Source: Lysobacter sp.
GTDB lineage: Bacteria; Pseudomonadota; Gammaproteobacteria; Xanthomonadales; Xanthomonadaceae
Reading direction: 5' to 3'
DNA length: 64,000 nt
Assembly: GCA_013141175.1 (NCBI GenBank)
Contig: JABFRN010000001.1
Location: 992,001 to 1,056,000, forward strand
Below, piece by piece: positions 58,266 through 64,000 of this stretch. The position numbers and the translations under genes were made by a program. The notes below the pieces were generated by a model. It searched no databases, was not told the origin of the DNA, and saw nothing but the letters and a program-made list of their open reading frames with translations. Positions within the stretch are counted from its first letter, which is position 1. Each line of letters begins with the position of its first letter.

Positions 58266-58970
58266 TCAGATCGTGCGATCCGCGCCGGCCTGGCCGGCGC
58301 GCTCCTTCTTCAGCGCTTCGAGCTTGTTGCGCGCGCTCGCCTTGCTGCTGTTGGTACGCAGCGCCTTGAGGCGCACGTCGAGATCGGATTCGCGCAGCTC
58401 GTCGCCCAGCTTGGCCTTGGCGATGGTGTCCTTGATGCCGGTGCGGACATTTTCAAGCGCGCGCAGTTCGGCATCGACCGACAGCCCTTCGAGCTGGTCC
58501 TGGATGCGCACGCGCGCCTGCGCGCTCTGCATCTTGGCGAGCATGCGCTCCTTCTCGGACTTGAGCTTGCCGATCTCGCCCTTGACCTCGGTGAGCGCGG
58601 TCTTGGCGGTTTCGACGTCCTTCTCGGCGGCTTCCATTTCGGCCTGCAGCGATGCGATCTCGGCGTCGACGGCGTCCTTGCGCTCGATCAGTTCCACAGC
58701 GATGTCGTCCTGGCCTTCGGCCATCGCCTGTTCGAGCATGGCGCTCAATTCATGCTGCTGCGCCTGCGCTTTCTGCAGGCGGTCGGCGGCGTCCTCGCGC
58801 AGGCGGATGAGGCCGGCGGTGGCGTTCTTGAGCTTGTTGTATTTCTCGACCATGGTGTTGATCGCGTTTTCGTAGGCGATCTCCGGGTGCTGCTGTTCCA
58901 GCCCGGTGACGAACAGCGACATGAACCCGCGTACGAGGTTGGCGAGGCGGCTGAAGAGGTTGAGGCTCAT
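58266..58970 (-). CDS. pspA: PspA/IM30 family protein
   Basis: This 234-residue protein is almost entirely a long alpha-helical coiled coil, with the family start SLNLFSRLANLVRGFMSLFV as an amphipathic membrane-binding helix and YENAINTMVEKYNKLKNATA after it. PspA/IM30 proteins polymerise on damaged inner membranes and are related to ESCRT-III. AGGAGACCCTC lies before the ATG at 58970. It lies between a two-helix coiled-coil membrane protein and a AAA+ ATPase on the same strand; no pspBC genes are present. Confidence 0.9.
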   Translation of the reverse strand: MSLNLFSRLANLVRGFMSLFVTGLEQQHPEIAYENAINTMVEKYNKLKNATAGLIRLREDAADRLQKAQAQQHELSAMLEQAMAEGQDDIAVELIERKDAVDAEIASLQAEMEAAEKDVETAKTALTEVKGEIGKLKSEKERMLAKMQSAQARVRIQDQLEGLSVDAELRALENVRTGIKDTIAKAKLGDELRESDLDVRLKALRTNSSKASARNKLEALKKERAGQAGADRTI

Positions 58971-59022
58971 GAGGGTCTCCTGGAGGATTGGATCATCGCG
59001 CGATGAGCATGTTGGTCGATGA

Positions 59023-59913
59023 TCATGGCGTGGTACGTGCGGATTGTTTCGCGGCCTTGGCATGCTGCTCGCCTGCGGTCGCGCCGGTTTTGAAATAGTG
59101 GCTGTCCAGATCGTTCTGCGACAGCTCCAGTTCGATGTCTTCTTCCAGTTGCAGCCGCGACAGCGATTCGCCCAGCTTGGAGCCGAGCACGCTGGAATAC
59201 GGGCTGGCGACCACCATCTGGTAGATCTCTTCGACCTGGTCGGGCAACGACACCAGCGCCGCTTCGATCGACATCTGTCGCGCGACCAGGCCGTCGTGGC
59301 GCTGCTTGACCGCGAAATAATCGTCGCGGGCCATCTTCATGTGGCGATAGCGCGGATCGGACGCCTCCACTTCGGCCAGCGCCTTTTCGGCGTCGCGCAG
59401 GCGGCGCTCGACGGTCGCTTCCTCGCCGCTGCGCAGGCGGTCCCTGATCGTCGCTTCGGCCAGCCACAGCGCCAGATAATCGACCGAGGCCTTGTCGACG
59501 CGCTCGGCATCGTCGTAGGAGAGCTGGCTCTGTTCTTCGCCTGCGATGCGGTACAGCACCGTCGCGCGTTCGACGATGGCCTGGTATTTCTGCCACATCG
59601 CCATGCCCTGCACCCGCTCCAGCCCGCCGTGCAGCAGGAACAGTTCCTGCTGCAGCTGCGCGCGGCGCTGGTCGATGGCGGCGCGGCGCGCGCTGCGGTC
59701 GACCTTGCTGCGGAAGGTCGGCAAGTCCGGGATCACCAGTGCGGTCAGCACCTGCACCGCGCCCAGCACCACGAGCGCGCCGATCGCACCGGCGCCGCCG
59801 GCGGGAATCGACGCGACCGCCGCCGCCAGCCCGCCGCCGAGCAGCGTGATGACGTTGGTCTGACTGGTGAGCCAGGCGCGCAGATAACTCACGGGATTGG
59901 ACGGTTGTTTCAT
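59023..59913 (-). CDS. Two-helix membrane protein with long coiled coil
   Basis: This 296-residue protein has two adjacent N-terminal transmembrane helices (about 18-36 and 40-62) and then about 230 residues of helix, rich in charged residues and heptads (ARRAAIDQRRAQLQQELFLL; EATVERRLRDAEKALAEVEA). The C-terminal end is acidic then basic. It is placed between the ABC ATPase and pspA genes, in one operon. It could dock PspA to the membrane. I do not recognise a family. Confidence 0.75.
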   Translation of the reverse strand: MKQPSNPVSYLRAWLTSQTNVITLLGGGLAAAVASIPAGGAGAIGALVVLGAVQVLTALVIPDLPTFRSKVDRSARRAAIDQRRAQLQQELFLLHGGLERVQGMAMWQKYQAIVERATVLYRIAGEEQSQLSYDDAERVDKASVDYLALWLAEATIRDRLRSGEEATVERRLRDAEKALAEVEASDPRYRHMKMARDDYFAVKQRHDGLVARQMSIEAALVSLPDQVEEIYQMVVASPYSSVLGSKLGESLSRLQLEEDIELELSQNDLDSHYFKTGATAGEQHAKAAKQSARTTP

Positions 59914-59936
59914 TTCAGTCGATCAGGTCGTCGCGA

Positions 59937-60785
59937 TCAGACGCTCACGCGGACGTTGCCCTTGCCCGCCGCCTGGTGCAGTCGACTGAGGATGCGCTGT
60001 TCCAGCGCCGCCGCTTCGGGCATGCGCAGCCAGCCGCTGTCGCGCGGCTTGGGCGTGGCGATCTCGAAATCGTCGGCGATCCGCGCCGGCTGCGTGGACA
60101 GCACCACCACGCGGTCGCCCAGCAACAGGGCCTCGGTCACGTCGTGGGTGACGAACACGATCAGGCACGGATGTTCCTGGTACAGCTTCACCAGCAGTCG
60201 CTGCATTTCCTCGCGGGTCTGCGCGTCGAGCGCGCCGAAGGGTTCGTCCATCAGCAGGATCCGCGGGCGCAGCATCAGCGAACGCGCCAGGGCGATGCGC
60301 TGGTTCTGGCCGCCGGAGAGCTGGCTCGGCAGCAGCTTGGCCTTGTCGGACAGCCCCACCGCTTCGAGCATGTGCATGACCTTGTCGTGACGTTCGGCGG
60401 ACGGAATGCGGTCGCGCCAGAGTTTCAGGCGGAACGGAAACGCGACGTTGTCGTAGACATTCAGATCGGGACGGTTGGCGTAGCGCTGGAACACCATCAC
60501 CGCGTCGTCGTGGGCATCGGTGCACGCCACGCCGTCGATGCTGATGCTGCCGCTGGTGGGCATATTCGTGTTCTGCGGACGCACGCCGCCCATCATGTAC
60601 AGCAGCGTGCTTTTGCCGCAGCCCGACGGACCGAGCAGCATGTTGATGCTGGGGCCTGTGAAACGCAGGCTGAGGTCGTCGACGACGCGGTTCACGCCGC
60701 CTTCGGGACGCGGATATTCCTGGACGATACGGTCGAGGGCGATGACCGCCGACGCCGCGGACGCGGAGGCTGCGGTCTCGCTCAT
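59937..60785 (-). CDS. ABC transporter ATPase (NitT/TauT-like)
   Basis: This 282-residue ATPase has Walker A GPSGCGKSTLL, the Q-loop in VFQRYANRPDLNVYDNVAFP, the signature LSGGQNQRIALARS and Walker B ILLMDEPFGALD, followed by the switch His in VTHDVTEA. It matches the TauB/NtrD group that drives import of anions or small organics. Its start overlaps the permease gene by 4 bp. It is part of the same run as pspA. Confidence 0.92.
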   Translation of the reverse strand: MSETAASASAASAVIALDRIVQEYPRPEGGVNRVVDDLSLRFTGPSINMLLGPSGCGKSTLLYMMGGVRPQNTNMPTSGSISIDGVACTDAHDDAVMVFQRYANRPDLNVYDNVAFPFRLKLWRDRIPSAERHDKVMHMLEAVGLSDKAKLLPSQLSGGQNQRIALARSLMLRPRILLMDEPFGALDAQTREEMQRLLVKLYQEHPCLIVFVTHDVTEALLLGDRVVVLSTQPARIADDFEIATPKPRDSGWLRMPEAAALEQRILSRLHQAAGKGNVRVSV

Positions 60786-61579
60786 GTCTGGGTCTCCCAC
60801 GGGTAGAGATGGCGCTTGATCGCGCGCATCAGCTGATAGGTGATCAAAGCCAGGGCGATGATCACGGCGATGCCGGCGAACACCTGGTCCATCGCGCTGA
60901 AGCGGCGCGCGTTCTGGATCAACTGGCCGAGGCCGACCTTCGCGTTCACGTATTCGGCGACGGTGATATAGGTCCACATCACCGAAACGCTGACGATGAT
61001 GGCGTCGGCGATGCGCGGCATCGCGATCGGCACCACCGCGTGGCGGATGCATTCCCACGGCGAGGCGCCGAGATCGCGCGCGCCGGTCCAGTAGCTTTGC
61101 GGCACCGCCTGGATGGCATCGCGCACCATCGGCACCAGATAGACCACCGCGCCGAGGAACAGGAACGTCACCTTCATGGTTTCGCCGATGCCCAGCCACA
61201 TCACCAGGATCGGCAACAGCGCGACCACCGGGGCCGAGCGGAACGGATCGATCAGCGGCGACAGCAGTGCGTTCAACTTCGGCGACGCGCCCATGAAGAT
61301 GCCCAGCGGCACGCCGATCAGCACCACCAGCACGCCGGCCGCGGCGACACGCCCGACCGACCACAGCGTGGCGTCGAACAGCAGGCTCTTGCCGTCGCTC
61401 CAACCCAGGTAGCCCAGCGCCTTCACCACCGACACCGGCGACGGCAGTTTGTTGGCGCTGATCCAGCCGCTCGCGCTCAGCGCGAACCAGACCAGCAGCA
61501 CCACGGCAACCCCGGCGATGCCCAACTGCCGCCGCATGCCGCCGGGCAATGCGGCATACGGATTCCAGCCGTTGGCCAT
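60782..61579 (-). CDS. ABC transporter permease (NitT/TauT-like)
   Basis: This 265-residue protein has six transmembrane helices and the EAA-type coupling motif in GARDLGASPWECIRHAVVPI. The ATG at 61579 overlaps the stop of the preceding substrate-binding gene by one base (TAATG), and its own end overlaps the ATPase start by four, so the three genes are translationally coupled. The substrate cannot be read from the sequence. Confidence 0.92.
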   Translation of the reverse strand: MANGWNPYAALPGGMRRQLGIAGVAVVLLVWFALSASGWISANKLPSPVSVVKALGYLGWSDGKSLLFDATLWSVGRVAAAGVLVVLIGVPLGIFMGASPKLNALLSPLIDPFRSAPVVALLPILVMWLGIGETMKVTFLFLGAVVYLVPMVRDAIQAVPQSYWTGARDLGASPWECIRHAVVPIAMPRIADAIIVSVSVMWTYITVAEYVNAKVGLGQLIQNARRFSAMDQVFAGIAVIIALALITYQLMRAIKRHLYPWETQT

Positions 61580-63249
61580 TACTGGCGGGCCCCGAACACC
61601 GCGATGCGGGTCGAACGGTTCATCTCGCGGCAACCGTCGAGGCCCACGCCTTCGGAGCCCGGATTGTTCTCATCGCACAGCGGCTTGTTGGAACCGTTGC
61701 CGACGATCTTGAAGCGCTCGCGCGGGAATTCCCACTGCCTGGAGAGGTAATCCACCACCGCCTCGGCGCGCGCCTGCGACAGGCGGTTGTTGATCGCGGC
61801 ATTGCCGGTGCTGTCGGTGTTGCCGCTGATCTCGAAATACGCGCTGCCGTTGTTTTCGATGAACGGCACCATGTCGGTGTCGATGGTCTTCTCGGCACGC
61901 TTGGTCAGCGCCGATTGTCCGGTATTGAAGTTGACGATCACCGGCTTGGTCACCGTGGCCGGCGCCTGCACCGCTTCTTCGCGCGCCGCCGTGGTGTAGG
62001 TTTCGACCTGCTTGGCTTCGGCCTGCGCCGCCGTGCTGGCGTCGTAGAGCGTGCGGATGAAACGGGTGTCGAAGCTGTCCTGCGGGGCGATGACCGGCGA
62101 CTTCGGATTGGCCAGCGCACCGGCCGCGCGGTAGATCTGATCGAAGCGCTGGTAGACGCGCTCGTAGTGATTGGTGCCGCCGGACATGCCGAGGATGCGC
62201 GCGTTGTCGGCGACGCCGGTCCACAGCAGGTTGTCGAACAGGCCTTTCACGAACGGCTTGCCTTCGTCCTTCGCCAGCAGGGTGAAGAATTCCTCGGTCT
62301 TCACCAGCGCGTCGACGGCCTGATCGGGATTGGCCTTGGCCGCGTCCACGCCCTTCATCCAGCCGTTGACGAATTTCTGCACCGCGTCGCGGCCCTGCGG
62401 GTCGTCGAGCACGCGCTGGTCGCAGACCATCACGTCGAAAATGAGGTTCGACGCGGTCCTGGTCGAATACACCACGTGGCCCTTGGTCGCGCGCAACGCG
62501 AGCGAGAGGTCCGGGTCCCACAGCGCGGCGGCATCGACGCTGCCCGATTCCAGCGCGGCGCGCACGCCCGCGAGGCCGTCTTCGGCGGCGATGTACACGT
62601 ATTCAACACTCTGCTTCTTGCGCGCCGACAGCGCGGAGTTGTCGATCGCGTCGATCGACATGCCGTGCGAGGGCGTGAACTGCAGCAGCGCCAATTTCTT
62701 GCCGGCAAGATCTTCCACGCTGCGGATCGCCGGGCTCTTGGCGATGATGGCGTCGGCGCCGCGGGTGTTGTCGACGATCATCACCGCCTTGCCGTCGTGG
62801 CCGCTGTTGCGCAGGTTCGGCTGCTCCTGCGCCCAATAGTCCGAAGTGCGCCACGCGCACTGCGCGGTGCCGGCTTCGAAGATGGTGGCGAGGGTCGGGA
62901 TGTCGTCCTGGATCACGAACTCGACGTTCAGACCCTCCTTGTCGTACAGCGAGCCCGGCTGGGTGGTCAGGCTCTGGCCGTTGGCGACCAGCGCCGGTGC
63001 GTAGCCGTGGAAGCTAACGATGCTGACTTTCAGCGGATGGCCGTCGGAACCCAGCGGGCCGTCGCCCTTGCCGGCATAGGTGCCGGCCGACGCGGTCTTG
63101 CCGCCATCGGTCTGCGCGGTGGCCACGGCGCCTTCATCGCCACCATCGGCCTTGCGGTTCTTGTAGAGGTTCCACAATACGGACCCGCTGCCGACCAGAA
63201 CGATCGCGCCGATCAGCAGCTTGGCGAACGGGGTGAGTTTGATGGCCAT
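61579..63249 (-). CDS. Substrate-binding protein fused to an OmpA-like domain
   Basis: This 556-residue protein has an N-terminal membrane anchor (residues about 8-26), a substrate-binding domain of the NitT/TauT type (about 70-360; SVEDLAGKKLALLQF, SGSVDAAALWDPDLS), and a C-terminal OmpA-like peptidoglycan-binding domain (about 430-556; VNFNTGQSALTKRAEK, GNTDSTGNAAINNRLSQARA, NRSTRIAVF). A fusion of ABC receptor and OmpA domain would tie the importer to the cell wall. The C-terminal ABC-type part appears complete. It is coupled to the permease gene by a one-base overlap. Confidence 0.92.
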   Translation of the reverse strand: MAIKLTPFAKLLIGAIVLVGSGSVLWNLYKNRKADGGDEGAVATAQTDGGKTASAGTYAGKGDGPLGSDGHPLKVSIVSFHGYAPALVANGQSLTTQPGSLYDKEGLNVEFVIQDDIPTLATIFEAGTAQCAWRTSDYWAQEQPNLRNSGHDGKAVMIVDNTRGADAIIAKSPAIRSVEDLAGKKLALLQFTPSHGMSIDAIDNSALSARKKQSVEYVYIAAEDGLAGVRAALESGSVDAAALWDPDLSLALRATKGHVVYSTRTASNLIFDVMVCDQRVLDDPQGRDAVQKFVNGWMKGVDAAKANPDQAVDALVKTEEFFTLLAKDEGKPFVKGLFDNLLWTGVADNARILGMSGGTNHYERVYQRFDQIYRAAGALANPKSPVIAPQDSFDTRFIRTLYDASTAAQAEAKQVETYTTAAREEAVQAPATVTKPVIVNFNTGQSALTKRAEKTIDTDMVPFIENNGSAYFEISGNTDSTGNAAINNRLSQARAEAVVDYLSRQWEFPRERFKIVGNGSNKPLCDENNPGSEGVGLDGCREMNRSTRIAVFGARQ

Positions 63250-63313
63250 GAGGCACTCCTAGACGAACAGGTAAAAACCGGGGGGATGGAATGATGCGAG
63301 GGCGGGCGGTTGC

Positions 63314-64000
63314 TTATTTCGCCGCCGGACGGAACTGGGCGGCCAGTTCCTGCAGATTGAGGACGTGGGCATCGATGCGCTGGGTTTCGCGCAACAGGGC
63401 GGCCTTGTTCGATTCCGACTCCGACTGCAGCTTGGCGACGTCGGCGGCGGTGGTGCCGATGGCGTCCTGGATCTGCGCTTCGAGCGCGGAAATCTGCTGG
63501 CGGAGCTCGGCCAGACGACCGTCGCGGCTGCTCTCCAGCGCACCGACGCGCTCGCGATTGGCCTGCACCACCCCATTCGCGGCCTCCTGCATCTGACGCT
63601 GATGGCTGCGCAGGGCGGCCATCTTCGCGTCCGCGTCGGCCAGCACCTGCTCCATCGACCAGGTTTCGTCGGCGACGTCCATGGCCATGATCGCGGCGCG
63701 GCGGGTGGTGGGATCGAGCGCACGCAGGCCTTCGACCAGCTTCAGCAGCCGCTCGACCGGGAACGAGGCCTCGGCCACGCTCTGGCGGGCATAGATATCG
63801 ACGAACGTCAGGCCTTCCTCGACGCCGACAGCCTCGGCGGCGTGTCCGGCATCGACAGGCGCCTCGGCCTCGCGCGGCGTCGATGGCGCCCCCGTGTCGG
63901 CCTCGGCGGCCCGGCGGATGATGGCGTCGAGCTCGCTCTCGTCCACCGACGTGGAGGCATGGGCGGGGGCGTCGGTCGGCTCGATGAGCCTGGCCGCTTC
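63314..64000 (-). CDS. Coiled-coil protein, 5' end outside the window
   Basis: At least 228 residues are visible, open to the right edge; a GTG at 63946 is a possible but unsupported start. The visible part has an acidic stretch, a helical domain with FPVERLLKLVEGLRALDPTT and about 100 residues of coiled coil (RHRQRQMQEAANG-like and LRQQISALEAQIQD) to the C terminus. It is upstream of the substrate-binding gene in the same direction, 64 bp apart. TelA-type toxic-anion proteins often adjoin PspA genes and have similar coils, but the visible part is not enough to say. Confidence 0.7.
   Translation of the reverse strand, partial: EAARLIEPTDAPAHASTSVDESELDAIIRRAAEADTGAPSTPREAEAPVDAGHAAEAVGVEEGLTFVDIYARQSVAEASFPVERLLKLVEGLRALDPTTRRAAIMAMDVADETWSMEQVLADADAKMAALRSHQRQMQEAANGVVQANRERVGALESSRDGRLAELRQQISALEAQIQDAIGTTAADVAKLQSESESNKAALLRETQRIDAHVLNLQELAAQFRPAAK

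Overview
The window is chromosomal DNA of a high-GC gammaproteobacterium, most likely a Lysobacter-like member of the Xanthomonadaceae/Lysobacteraceae. The basis is the gene set (biosynthetic speA with speE, ComM, UbiK, a P-II protein, aceA and aceB opposite a LysR gene), the abundant GTAG-type REP palindromes and the codon usage. This assignment is an inference; there is no rRNA or tRNA gene in the window to confirm it.

Region by region. 1-12.0 kb is mostly core genome: a cysteine-rich exported peptide, an acyltransferase-3 protein, arginine decarboxylase, an M48 protease, spermidine synthase, a PAP2 phosphatase, a P-II regulator, a ParE/Phd-type toxin-antitoxin pair, ubiK and comM. 12.0-35.8 kb is accessory and strongly rearranged. 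It holds a minus-strand set of envelope-type genes (alpha/beta hydrolase, two-helix membrane protein, NlpC/P60-like enzyme, lipoprotein), two copies of an Excalibur-domain gene, one truncated and one full-length TPR diguanylate cyclase, two displaced fragments of the comM 3' end, a broken XRE regulator, a secreted triple-repeat protein with an M23-like protein and a GNAT acetyltransferase, a dead RAYT transposase, a large IPT/TIG lipoprotein and a PHP-Ig-PKD-P-domain exoprotein. A short element, about 113 bp when complete, ending in GGGACACCCA...TGGGTGTCCC recurs only in this part of the window and sits at several gene and duplication boundaries.

35.2-44.0 kb holds what I consider the best candidate for an undescribed system. 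One operon encodes an ECF sigma factor, a membrane zinc-finger anti-sigma factor, an unknown 280-residue protein, a lipoprotein-type TPR-CHAT (caspase-like) protease with a His/Cys dyad, and a beta-rich 182-residue protein. A divergent operon encodes a 756-residue unknown protein, a DUF1360-like membrane protein and a small CGQK protein. The protease is predicted to lie outside the inner membrane, where it could cut the anti-sigma factor. 44-49.4 kb has a GFA-family protein, two paralogous small periplasmic proteins and the glyoxylate bypass genes aceA/aceB with a divergent LysR gene.

50.4-54.4 kb is again accessory: a tandem duplication of the LysR 3' end between REP palindromes, an AT-rich HEPN/Apea-like gene split by one in-frame TGA, a DUF1801 protein and small exported or membrane proteins. 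54.5-64.0 kb carries an acyl-CoA dehydrogenase and a second striking cluster: an AAA+ ATPase, PspA/IM30, a two-helix coiled-coil membrane protein, a complete ABC importer (ATPase, permease and a substrate-binding protein fused to an OmpA domain) and a coiled-coil protein that runs off the window edge. It reads as an envelope-maintenance module.
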